Assembly (NCBI GenBank): GCA_009809945.1
Contig: WTPW01000013.1
Coordinates: 400,786 to 464,785 of the forward strand
Length of the DNA: 64,000 bases
DNA from: Gigaspora margarita
Taxonomy: Eukaryota > Glomeromycota > Glomeromycetes > Diversisporales > Gigasporaceae
Direction of reading: 5' to 3'
Below the pieces are notes generated by a model that ran no database searches, was not told the origin of the DNA, and saw only the letters and a program-made list of their open reading frames with translations. Shown here in pieces: positions 44,409 to 54,930 of the stretch (positions are counted from its first letter, which is position 1; each line of letters starts with the position of its first letter). The position numbers were made by a program, and so were the translations under genes.

Positions 44409-47400
44409 ATGGATGTTGATTGGGACTCATTTATAATGCTTCCATTTAACAATATAAATACCTCATCACTTTCTGACAATGAAGATAACAATATTATCAT
44501 TAATAGAAATCTTGATCCATCACTTTCCAGTTATGATAATAGTGTTGTTGTTAATACAAACCTTCTTCCACTACTTGCTGAATATAGCAATAATCATCTA
44601 TCATTTTTCATACATAGTGATAACTTTTTAGCTTCATCTGAGTATGATAATGATGTTGATACAAACATTTCAAATGATAATAATGTCAATACAATCATTT
44701 CATCATTTTTTGAAAATAGCAACAACTCCTGCGATATAAATGCCTCTAATTATCAACCTAATCTTCATGTGGGAGATCCTTTTGATGATTGGCAATCAGT
44801 TGATATGTTTGTACACAACTATTGCTTAAAGCGAGGTTTTGGATATCAAATTTTCTGTAATGATAAAGACTTAAATAACCCTAGTATTATTTGTCGCAAG
44901 TCTTTTCATTGTTCATCAAGTGGTAATTATGAACCTCAAAAAATAATTGATCAAAATTCACATCGTATATGGGGCACTATAAAGAGAATTGTGAATAGCA
45001 TTGCAACTTCACACATCCTAAAACTGTATATCAAATAAGATGTATGACATTAAAAGACACACATAATCACGAAATAAATCCAGCTCAAATATCTGATGTT
45101 ATTGCTAGATATCAGCATTTTAGTGATGATATATTACAAGATATCAAGTTTTTTTTAGATTGTAAAGTAGCGCCAATTACTCAATTAGAAATTCTTAAAA
45201 AAAAGTATTTGCAGCATGTGTTTCATAAGCAAGATGTCTATAACACGATTTATAAATTTTGTCAAAATAGTAATAAAAGGACTGATTCAGTTTTATTTCT
45301 TGATATTCTATTTGAAAAAAATGTCTCAAGACCCATGTTGGAAGATATTTATTCAGCATTCTAGTACTGACTATCACTTATCAGATGTTTTTTGGATGCA
45401 ACCTCTCAACAAGAATTGTACTGGCACTTTTCTGATATAGTGCTTAATGATAATACATGTAAGACCAATAAGTATAACATGTATCTGAGCATTTTTATGG
45501 TGAGAGACAATTATGGTAGATTTCAAAATGTGGCAAATGCTTTGGTGGAAGATGAGTTGTCTTTGACATATGCTTGGATTTTATAGTGTTTGGCAAAAGC
45601 AACAAATAATGTTGTTCCAAATTCTTTTTGTACTGATTCTGAGCCCAGTTTAATAAATGCTGTATCTCAAGTTTTTCCAGATATGCAGCATTTTTACTGC
45701 TTATTTCATATCTGGCAAAATATAATCAAGCATCTCAAAGCATCTTTGGGATCAAATTTTAATGACTTTAGTAAGGCTTTTTATTCATGTCAAAATTCAT
45801 TAAGTGTAGAAAGTTTTGAGCAACAGTGGGAATTCATGATAAAAATGTTTCTAGCATGTGAGCATTACTTGTCAAAAAAATTGTATTCTAACCAGATTAG
45901 TTGGGCCAAAGCATATACTCCATTATAATTCAATGCTGGTATTTAGAGCATGTAGAGCATTGAATCATTTCATGGTATTATTAAAAAATTACTTAACAGT
46001 GGCAGCACACTTTGTAATATCGAAGAAGCAATTAACAAAAGACACGAAGAAGAAAATCAATATTGTAAATTAACTGATATTAAAGCAAAGTATTCAACAA
46101 TTGGACTTCCATATCTTTTCTTAGTTCTTTTCAACTATTGATAATATGCTTGTTGATTTTTTAACACCACTCATATTATCTTTACAACAATTTCAAATTT
46201 TGCAATCCTTTACTTATAAAGGACAAAAAGAAAGCTTGATACCTGAAGATTTATATATTGATACTATAAATAATAATTTTATTGAGGATGTAGTTGATGA
46301 ACCACAAACAACCTTAAAAACTATTTTAAGTAGTAATTATATATCAAATATTAATGAAATGTGAAGAATTCATCGAATAGGGGACTTTCCAGTAAAGACA
46401 ATATAGTGGTTCTTTTTAATAATGGTAACATATATGCACATGCTTGGAAATGCATACAAAAGAAATTATTTGTCACCACTTTTGGCGGGTTATGCTTTAT
46501 TCAAGCACTGCAAGGTTTTATATTAGTATTATACTAATCAGATGGTATAAGGATAAAATTTTTGTGAAATTAGATCAAGCTCTTAAAAATTTACTATCTC
46601 TCACAGCAATAGAGTCATCAGTTAATACTACAAACAATATTAATTTAGCTCTTCAAACTTCAAGGAACTTTCAAAATACTAATTATAGTCTGGTGCAGAA
46701 AGATTTGTACCTCAAAAAATTTTGTAATTTCAACTCTATGTAAAAGTTTTTATATTTTTAATTAATTATTAAAAATTTTTTAATATCAAATAAAATAGTT
46801 TTAATCTAACTTATTATATTATTTTTATTGTTATAACATTGTTTTATTTTAATAATTAAGCATGTACAATTTGCTGTATTCAAAAAAAAAGATATTTTTT
46901 TTTAAAAAAAAGATATTTTAAATAATTTCACAACCAATATGCAGTTGTATAAGTTTGTACTACACAAGTGCATTAATGTGCATATGATAAAGATATGATT
47001 AAAATTTGAGCAAAATTGAATTACTGGTTGTGAAAAAATTAAACTTTTAAGCAAGACGATTTGATTTTTTTTTACTATATACGCATATATAAAAATTATA
47101 AAAATTACTATAGTAAATTATATAGAAAAAATTATTAAAAAAAGCTACTATTAATAAATTTTTTTATTGAATCAATAAAATTATNAAAAAANNNTATTTT
47201 TATTAATCTGATAACCTAATGATTATATTAAATTAAAAAAATCCAAAATTAATTTGTACAAAAAATATTTAAATCAGAGCTGTTTGAGGTACAAATCTTT
47301 TTGTACCGGACTATATCAAGCAAGTGTCTAGCAAATTGCTCCTCAGAGAAATAGATTTGGGGTCACATTCTCAAAAGCTAAAACTGCAATTAACATTGCT

Positions 47401-47800
47401 TTGGAAACCAAAAGTGATGATGAGTTAGTTTGATTATTAAAGGATTTCATTCTGGATAAACGAAGCATTAGTAATAATGATAATAATTCAGAAGAAATAG
47501 AAAGCAGTGAAATCCAGAACAAAGATGGTATTAAAACTTTACAGCAATATTTAATCAATCAGACAAATGATCCACATATCACTAAAATTTGAGGTGCTCC
47601 TAGTAAAAAAAGAATTCGAAGTGCTATTGAAATATCAAAAGGGAAAACTGCAGTACAAGAAATCACAAGCCAAGTCAGCAATATGCAAGAAAGTTGTACT
47701 GCAGAAACAAGTTTGAGACCACAACGTAAGTGCTTATTGTGTAGACAACCTGGCCATTATCAAAGAAATGTCCAAGTGCTAAAGAAAATTAATTAGAGTT
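44409..47800 (+). pseudogene. MULE (Mutator-like) transposase relic with SWIM finger and zinc knuckle
   Basis: Order along the + strand: Asn/Ser-rich N-terminus from ATG 44409; WRKY/FAR1-like DNA-binding part (FVHNYCLKRGFGYQIFCNDK; after a frameshift MTLKDTHNHEINPAQ at 45044); MULE domain with first Asp in VLNDNTCKTNKYNMYL (about 45441-45485), second in FCTDSEPSLINAV (45630-45665), CLFHIWQNIIKHL (45700-45740), and the Glu in IESFHGIIKKLL (about 45960-45990, shifted frame). SWIM zinc ligands are CTCLEMHTKEIICHHF at 46435-46482. After a non-coding stretch, the C-terminal part (FSKAKTAINIALETKSDDEL; GAPSKKRIRSAIEISKGK) ends in a zinc knuckle CLLCRQPGHYQ at about 47730-47765, shifted before KCPSAK. 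Stops include TAG 45584-45586 and TGA at 47431-47433 and 47590-47592. Dead copy. Confidence 0.85.
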
Positions 47801-47973
47801 GGGTAGAGAGTTTCATTGTACTTTAATGTTTTATGCTAGAATAGCTACGAATTCAGATATGTATGTTATTTACTGGCATGTGAAGAATTTGTTCTAACAA
47901 TGAATTAGGGGTTGTCTAATTATACATACTAATTTTAATATTGGTTAGAGAGCTTAATAGATGTAAGAAAAAC

Positions 47974-48133
47974 CAGGCTATTCAATTAAAGCCTATAAAA
48001 ACGTTGCAAGCTACTGTATATAATTGCACTATATTCGTATTACTATATTTGATATGTACTGTTAGTATAATACGAATATAATATTTTATATAGCTTACTA
48101 GGTCACGATATGAATTTTAATTGAATAGGCCTA
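47974..48133. mobile_element. MITE, TIR AGGCTATTCAATTAAA
   Basis: Left caggctattcaattaaagcc and right ...tttaattgaataggcctat pair. The middle pairs cactatattcgtattacta with taatacgaatataat. About 160 bp, near-complete hairpin, downstream of the MULE relic. Confidence 0.7.
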
Positions 48134-48839
48134 TCAAAATGGGTTTCTCATAATTGCCATATGTGCATATTTTGATTTATTATCAATGTGAATAGCATTA
48201 TTTGGATGTATATTTAATTTTGCCACAAGCATGTGTTCCCGAATTAGAAATTAGAATACGCAGTAATGGCAATATCAACATGTGTTGCTAGTGAAACTCA
48301 CTATGTAGGACTTGAGTTCAAAATTAGAGTATGCTTAAAGCTGTGTGCTGTAATTTGTTTGACTTTTTGATTAGGATTAGAGTAAGGATAGTCTAGGGTT
48401 ATAGGTAGAGTATCTATATTGTAAAATTGCCTCTCCAACATTTTTTGTTAATGCCCCAAGGTAGGTTTAGATGCTCGATTAAAAGAAACAATTTTATTGG
48501 CTCTATAACATGTGACCGCACATGGCTTTAAGTGACCCTACCCCCAAAATTATATATATGCGGTATAAATAGTTATAATATACTGTATAATGTAAAATTA
48601 TAATAATTTATTGTATTAAATAGGCACTATATAGTGTATGTTATTGTTATATGTATATTTAATAAAATCACATGACATGGTGAATTTCACCTCTGGTGAG
48701 CATTAAGACTGTCCTATAAGATTAAGTTATAATAATAAAATACTAAAAAAAATATCCATTTTGACAAAAATTTTGTATTTAACTGTGTATTATTAGCACT
48801 ATTAAGTTGCTTATTTTTAGCAAGTTGAAATTTGGCACT
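48134..48839. other. Spacer inside the MULE
   Basis: Contains a weak CCCTAA-type core at about 48365-48450 (gattaggattagagtaagga, then tctagggttataggtaga and ccaacattttttgttaatgc). No gene. Confidence 0.4.
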
Positions 48840-51090
48840 TTTTTGTAAATTAGTTTTCTGGCTCTTCACAATCAATAAAAAACACTTTATAACTCTTTTT
48901 CAGCAGTTTTTCTTGAATCATTTTATTACAAACTGAAATAAATATATAGAAGTTAATTTTTCAGTTAACATCACCCCTCCTCCTTCCCCTTTAATGCCCT
49001 AGTAAAATGAACATATAAAAAAGTAAAAATAAAATACTAAAAATACTGTATAACCATATAATAAGCAATAGGGTGTGGTTTCAAATTTCACCCTAAATTA
49101 AGCTTAATTCAGGCTAAAATTCAAAATATGCATTTGTTTCACAGTTATACAGAAATATAAATAAAAAAAAACAAAAAACTAATATAAATAATTTAATAAT
49201 AATTTTAAAATAAGGGGGCTTCCAGAAATTACGTAATTTTTTGGTGGGTGGGTGGAGTCCCGAAAATAATAGGTTATAATTATAATTCAGGTCAAATTTT
49301 ATAATTTTGGCCAAAAGTATAAAATTATTAAATTATTAATAACTATTGATCTACTGGACCAATTTAGATTATTTAACTACCAAAATGTTCGTCTCATTGA
49401 GACGATTCTAACAAGCCCAAAATTGTTAAAATCTAATTACAGGGTCCCAAGATTGTTCAACTTTTGTGTAATTTTAATAGTGATTTTTTAGAATCACTAA
49501 GTAAATTTCTTTAATATTGAATAACTTTTGATCCACTGACCCATTTTGGATGATTTAACTACCAAAATGTTCATCTCAGTGAGACAATTCTAACAAGCCC
49601 AAAATCGTTAAATTCTACTCACAGGATTCCAAGATCGATAAAGATTTGTATTGTTAAACAAACAAAAAATCTTTATCGATCTTGGAATCCTGTGATTAGA
49701 ATTTAGCGATTTTGGGCTTGTTAGAATCGTCTCACTGAGACGAACATTTTGGTAGTTAAATCATCCAAAACGGGTCAGTGGATCGAATGTTATTCAATAT
49801 TAAAGATATTTACTTAGTGATTCTAAAAATCACTATTAAAATTACACAAAAGTTGAACGACTGTGATTAGATTTTAACGATTTTGGGCTTGTTAGAATTG
49901 TCTCAGTGAGACGAACATTTTGGTAGCTAAATTATTTAAATTGGTTCAGTAGAACAATAGTTATTATCAATTTCATAAATCGAACATATGAATAAATTTA
50001 AAAAATATAAAATTTGATTGGCTAATAGAGTATCAGGTGTGGGTGGGTGGGGTAAAATTTTGAAATTTATTAGTACAAAAATATTACGTAATTTCTGGAA
50101 GCCCCCTAAATAAAATAAAATAATTTAATTACAATGAATTAAAAAAAATAAAAAAAATAATAAAGAAAAGAAATGAGAAAAAAAAACAAAAACAAAAAAT
50201 AAAGCCAAAATTTTAGTTCCAACTTGGCTGTCCTCTCATGTATGTTTTTTTCAGTTTGTAATGAAACAATTCAAGAAAACTGCTAAAAAGGGGCTTTGAA
50301 GTGTTGTTTTATTCAATTGTGAAGAGTTAGAGAACTAGTATTAATAAGTAAAAAGAAATATTTAAATAAACATTTAGCTTTTATGGAAATAACAATTACA
50401 AACCAATTATTTGAATCAATACATTTTTATATTTATTTTTAAGTCATCTGATTAGTGATTAATCATTCAATGAGGGACAAAATTTGCATTTGATCAATAG
50501 GAACTTGGGGGAATTAGTCAACTCAAAATTCTGATCTGTTGCAGATTCGATCATTAGATCACGAAAATTTTGTCTGTAAAAATTGTGCATATGAAGTTCT
50601 TTTTTTTGGATAAATATATTATATTTTTTATTTATTTATTTTTGTTCCTCTCTTTTATAAGAGGTAACCTAATTGGCAACTCAACTATAATCTCTAGACT
50701 AAAACTTGAAGTCAATTTAGCATAATAGATTTACTACATTATAAAATAGTTGTTCATTTTGTATGTTCATTTTATTTGCCCCCCTTCCTCCTCTTACAAG
50801 AGTCCTAGAAATGATGTTAACCAAAAAATTAACTTCAAACGGCCATAAGAGACAGCCAAATAGAACTCAAGTTTTGGTTTTATTTTTCTTTATTATTTTT
50901 TTTTTCTTGGTTTTTTTTTTAAATTATTTTTTAATTTTTTTTTTAATTCGGTTTAATTTTTTATTTAGTAGTTATACTGTATTCTATTATCTTTAATTTT
51001 TACTTTTTTTATATGTTCATTTTACCGGAGACATCAAAGGGGAAGAGGAGGGGTGATGTTAACCGAAAAATTAACTTCAAATGGCCATAA
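48840..51090. repeat. Nested inverted segments around the right MULE end
   Basis: 48861-48947 (ctcttcacaatcaataaaaa ... ttgaatcattttattacaaa) is inverted at about 50250-50345. 48948-49030 (aagttaatttttcagttaac, then atcacccctcctccttcccc) is inverted at about 50990-51075 (ggggaagaggaggggtgatg, then ttaaccgaaaaattaactt). The gttaaccaaaaaattaactt word also starts the right TIR at about 50815. So at least three terminal-type segments are stacked here. Confidence 0.65.
49213..50107. mobile_element. 895-bp near-perfect hairpin element
   Basis: Ends agggggcttccagaaattac and gtaatttctggaagccccct; the pairing runs almost without break to a loop at about 49647-49667. Each arm has two copies of a module of about 180 bp containing ctaccaaaatgttcgtctca, then ttgagacgattctaacaagc and ccaaaat. 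Flanked by aaata on both sides (49208-49212, 50108-50112), a weak target-duplication candidate. Non-coding. Confidence 0.85.
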
Positions 51091-51974
51091 TCAATATCGA
51101 TTGTTTCGAACTATATTTATTAAATGTCATTAAAATAAACACTATTACCGTATGCTTGTTTTAAAAGAATTGGGCAAAAAAAAAAAAAATTGGGTCTTTT
51201 GAAAAATTTGGATCGGCGAGTAATGCAAAATGAAAATTTTACTTTGCGTGGCCTAATAACATTACTTAGCTTCACTTTGACTTCGCTTATCTAAATAAGT
51301 AGAAATAGTGAGAAAGTAGTTTAGAAAGTATTGTATAGAGCCCAAACCTGAACATGTTCATGAACTTCGAACTGAACCTGAACTGAACCAATAATCACGT
51401 TCAAATCTGGTTCAGGTTCGGCAACTTTGTGTTCAAAGAATTCAAAGATCTGCAAAATTTTTAGTTTACTAATCTGTTCTGTCATTTGAAACTGACATGT
51501 CAATAAGTTGACGCATAATATGAACTACGATTTAATAATAGAACCTTTGAAATGAATAGTGAATTTGACTTATAATTAACAAAAAATTTGTAACAATTAT
51601 AATACCTAAAGAATTTATGTTGTAATAACGATAAATCGATATTTAACAATGTAAAAATATACAGTTTATATTTAATAGGCATAAAACTTTTATATTATCG
51701 ACCTTTTAAATAATGCAAAAAGTATGTTGACGGTGATAAATTGCTGGTTCCATGAATTAATTTTTTTATTTGACGTTCTTATTTATGAAACATAAATTTT
51801 ATTGTAGGGTGTTTATTTTCCGAACATTATAAAACTTTTAATTAACAAAAAAAAACTTAAAATACGGAGAAATGTATCTAAAGTCAAACTTCAGAGTTTA
51901 AATAAATGTGCTGTATTAATTCTATACATTTGCATTTATATAATTACCACATTTCATATATAAATTGAAAAAAA
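51091..51974. other. Spacer with a word-repeat patch
   Basis: At about 51340-51430 words of the type gaactgaacctgaactgaac and ggttcaggttcgg face each other, like the hAT-type subterminal repeats elsewhere in the window. Minus-strand frames across it are by-products. Nothing else recognised. Confidence 0.4.
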
Positions 51975-52210
51975 GACTGCAAATAATGGATCATATTTGT
52001 AAGGATTGATCGAGGATCAATTAATTTCATTACTAATTTACATTATTTTTTGATCTATTCAGTTATTATTTAACAAATTTACTCTCTATAAACTCTTCTA
52101 ATCAAAAAAAGAAGTTCGTAAAGAAACTGGAAGTTTGACGAAAAATTTTTATCATTGGATAAAGTTTTACAATTCAGTTTCTTTAAATGTATAGTTTGTT
52201 TAGCTTTTAT
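51975..52210. repeat. Uninterrupted copy of the 30200-30900 repeat (inverted)
   Basis: Matches the repeat parts flanking the MITE at 30441-30808: tttttgatctattcagttat here pairs with ataactgaataggtcaaaaa there; gacgaaaaatttttatcatt, then ggataaa, pairs with tttatccaataataaaaatt. Homology continues to about 51900. Confidence 0.6.
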
Positions 52211-52321
52211 AAAAAATTATATATAGCAGTTTTGGCTTCAATTAGAATTCATATAGTTCTAAGGTTTAATTTTAGCTTAATAAAATATTTGAATGTCTAT
52301 AATGTTTAAAATACAAATACA

Positions 52322-53050
52322 AGAACCTGCGGGTCGATAGCGTAGTGGTTACACTCCCAGGTCCCCAAACGTAAGGTCGCCGGTTCAAGTCCCACTAGGA
52401 ACATTAATTCTACACGGAGTCACGAGATGGACGGGCTGAACCAGGGTGCTAGGACCGCGTGCGGGTTTATAACCACATTTGGACGCTCTATGAAGATATG
52501 GCATATGAAAATTGGACCCCTAGTGAAGATCCGGACAAAAAAGGAAATAAAAAATACTTCCGGCAAAATTCTGGTAGAACAAAAAGGATACTTCCAGTAG
52601 AATTCCGGTTGAACAAAGAATACTCCCGGTGAAATTCCGGTTGCAAGGTACAAACACGGTGTTGACAACAAAATTAGGTAAAGTCCCACGAGGGATATCT
52701 GAACCTGATCCAAACTCTGAAGGGAGTACCTGGGGCAGAGGAAAAATGGACCTATCAAGCATACCGGCGGAGTAAACTAACTCCTTAAAGCTGATCTAGA
52801 AGACTTCGGTTGGGGCACACCGGATGACGGACCAGCTGGACTCAGCCAGGGAAACCAGATGAAGGAGGATTAGGTAGGACAGACTTCGTAGGACAGAATT
52901 ATATAGGATAGTATAGTATAGTAATAAAAACAAAAATTGTAATTAAAAATGTAAGGGACCCGCCCGCAGTTCCATGACCAATAGATAATAAAAAGTGCGC
53001 CACTCTGCGCCCAGGGAGAAATACCTACCCTGGTTTAAAAAAAAAAAAAA
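52322..53050 (+). mobile_element. tRNA-headed SINE with poly(A) tail and 13-bp target duplication
   Basis: Begins agaacctgcgggtcgatagc with pol III A and B boxes, has a more GC-rich body, and ends ...cctaccctgg, ttt and an A-run. The direct repeat aaatacaaataca stands immediately before (52309-52321) and after (53051-53063). Inside, three diverged units of about 37 bp (acttccggcaaaattctggt; acttccagtagaattccggt; actcccggtgaaattccggt) lie at 52556-52650. The 3' part has a ccaggg ... ccctgg stem that could serve a partner LINE reverse transcriptase. Long for a SINE (729 bp). The intact duplication suggests a recent insertion. Confidence 0.88.
52338..52392 (+). promoter_or_regulatory. Internal RNA polymerase III promoter (A and B boxes)
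   Basis: A box tagcgtagtgg at 52338-52348; B box ggttcaagtcc at 52382-52392, which fits the GGTTCRANTCC consensus fully. The spacing is that of a tRNA, but the flanks do not form an acceptor stem, so this is a SINE head and not a tRNA gene. Confidence 0.85.
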
Positions 53051-53063
53051 AAATACAAATACA

Positions 53064-53699
53064 TTAAAAAATATTTAGACAAAGAAATATCGATTTATAA
53101 AACAAAGAAAATAGCGAAAACAAATATCGATCAATGGCACGGAATAAAAATCTCTTTAACGGCAACAACAACTCACATCCCAAATTTTTTCGTTGGATCG
53201 TGCTGGAGAAGATTATTAGTACAGAATCATTTTTCATTCGGTGAAAATTGAAAAATGATTTATAAATTGAAAAATTATATGATTCTTATGAAGCACAGAA
53301 TAGCTAATTGAGTGCTCATTTTAACCATGTCGTGTACATACCTCATTTTTTTCCTGAAAATGTCATAAAATCTCTCAATTTTAACTCCCTTTTGCATTTC
53401 AGATTTAAACAGCAACACTTTAGAGTTTTTAGCAAATTTTCTAATGTAAATACTCTAACACTGACTATTATCTTAGCTGTATGATGAAAACTCGTTAAAT
53501 AAAAGATGTATATTATTGTTATATAAATTTATGACTAGAAGACAAGATTATTAGATTTTTAAGAACTGAATCCAGAAATTACAGAAAACCACAAGATTCA
53601 ATGTCTAATTTTCTCTAAACTACTTATATAAAAATGGTTTTTACAATGAAAATTTAGGGTTAAGATGTTATTATTGGCTAATATAGAGAATAGTAATAA
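53064..53699. other. AT-rich spacer
   Basis: No gene, TIR or RNA gene recognised. Confidence 0.4.
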
Positions 53700-54130
53700 A
53701 GATCAAAATTTTAGGTAGCAGAAGGTTTTTGGAAGTTCTAAACATTTTACTTAGAACACCCTGTGTTAATAACTTAGGTAAGTTTTTTATATATATCCAC
53801 GGTTGCAAAATGAAGGCGCATTTATTCGATTCAATTTCCAAAATATATGAGAGACTCCACGAATGTTGATTACTAATAAATTATTTGTCAATGTTCAATA
53901 ATTGATTCAATCCTGAGTGTGATTTTTTTCATGAGGATTAATTGCTTCGTAAGTATTTTCATAGGCATTTAGTTCAAGCACATTACTCTAATCAATTTCG
54001 GATACTTTGTCAGCAAGCAATTCTTCATATCAGCAAACCGTTTTCAAAATTTCTTTACAAGAAATTTGGTTTAAATGTTATTACAGTATATGAACATGAC
54101 AAAAAAACTTAATTTCCATTATGTTAAAAG
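53700..54130. repeat. Dispersed repeat 5' of gene 4
   Basis: Same strand as 28480-28920 (ttttggaagttctaaacatt, then ttacttagaacaccc; cgaatgttgattactaataa; aaacttaatttccattatg). The minus-strand frame corresponding to the 33-codon peptide reads YEELLADKVSEID, stop, SNVLELNAYE, so it is broken here. Confidence 0.65.
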
Positions 54131-54225
54131 CCCAGACTTCTGTTATTCAGAAATAAGGATAAAATAATCCCTTTTTTTTTTTTGCCAAGTGCTTACCGAT
54201 AAGTGTAATTTCGACAACACCAAGG

Positions 54226-54462
54226 CGTAGGATCGATTTACTGTCACATGATAATCGGAAACCAAGTATTCTCAATTAAAAGAGGAATGCTACGGACACA
54301 ATATACACGTGATTTATGGACACAACAGTGGCCCGAGTTAAAGTTAGGTTAGCATGTAGTCTAGTAATGCTAGCCATTGTTATGTCCATAGCAATCGCCA
54401 TTCGTTTATAACAAGGTTGATAACCATCGGAAAATCATGTGACAGTAAAATCGATCCTACGA
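54226..54462. mobile_element. Short inverted-repeat element, arms GTAGGATCGATTTACTGTCA
   Basis: Left gtaggatcgatttactgtca, then catgat; right atcatgtgacagtaaaatcg, then atcctac. A nested pair lies inside (gtgatttatggacacaac / gttatgtccatagcaatcgc). Non-coding, 5' region of gene 4. Confidence 0.7.
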
Positions 54463-54482
54463 CCGGGTGTAAGCAATTCATA

Positions 54483-54721
54483 CAGTGGAGTCCCCAAAAT
54501 TCCGGGTCGGGATACGTCGGAGTGCATCGGAATCATGGTCGGCTGGATCGGAATTGATCAATTTTGCCCCAAGATCATAAAAAATTTTACTAATAAATCA
54601 TATCCATACAATAAGTAAAAAATGCCCAGCTGATAATTTTGCTATAGAACCTGCTAACAAGTAGGGCTAAACGCCGACCTAGATCCGATGCATCCGACCC
54701 GGAATTTTGGGGACAGCCCTG
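54483..54721. mobile_element. MITE, TIR CAGTGGAGTCCCCAAAATTC
   Basis: Starts cagtggagtccccaaaattc (then cgggtcggg) and ends ccgacccggaattttgggga, then cagccctg; TA on both sides (54481-54482, 54722-54723). 239 bp. Subterminal gtgcatcgg / ccgatgcat pair as well. Lies about 210 bp upstream of the gene 4 start codon. Confidence 0.85.
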
Positions 54722-54930
54722 TAAAAATCAGGTGTAAGTAGTTGTCAATTTTTATTACTGTATTACTGTATTACTTCTATTGAACAATGAATTATGATTT
54801 AGTGTAACAAATAAATTACGTAACCTCGTTACACCATATATTCTCGGACTATACCATACTTAAGGCTTGTCTTACGTGAATAACGTTAAGAGAAAATCAA
54901 TTTTAATCCATTTATTTTTTACTCATAAAC

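Larger units (their letters stand above)
43627..50850 (+). mobile_element. MULE with long inverted termini
   Basis: About 400 bp of left sequence (43627-44075) is inverted on the right (50440-50850): ggccatttgaagtta / taacttcaaacggcc; tagtaaatctattataatga / tagcataatagatttacta; aataaataaataattta / ttttatttatttattttt; aagatcagaattttgggttt / caaaattctgatctgtt; tctaatgatcgaatc-type words. The interior holds a broken MULE transposase (44409-47800) and later nested insertions (47974-48133, 49213-50107). Target duplication not resolved. Confidence 0.75.

Noticed and set aside
52382-52392. tRNA gene
   Set aside because: Perfect B box, but no acceptor stem pairing and a 650-bp body with poly(A) and target duplication: a SINE head.
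52420-52762. Minus-strand frames in the SINE
   Set aside because: They arise from the internal repeat of about 37 bp and lack any family signature.
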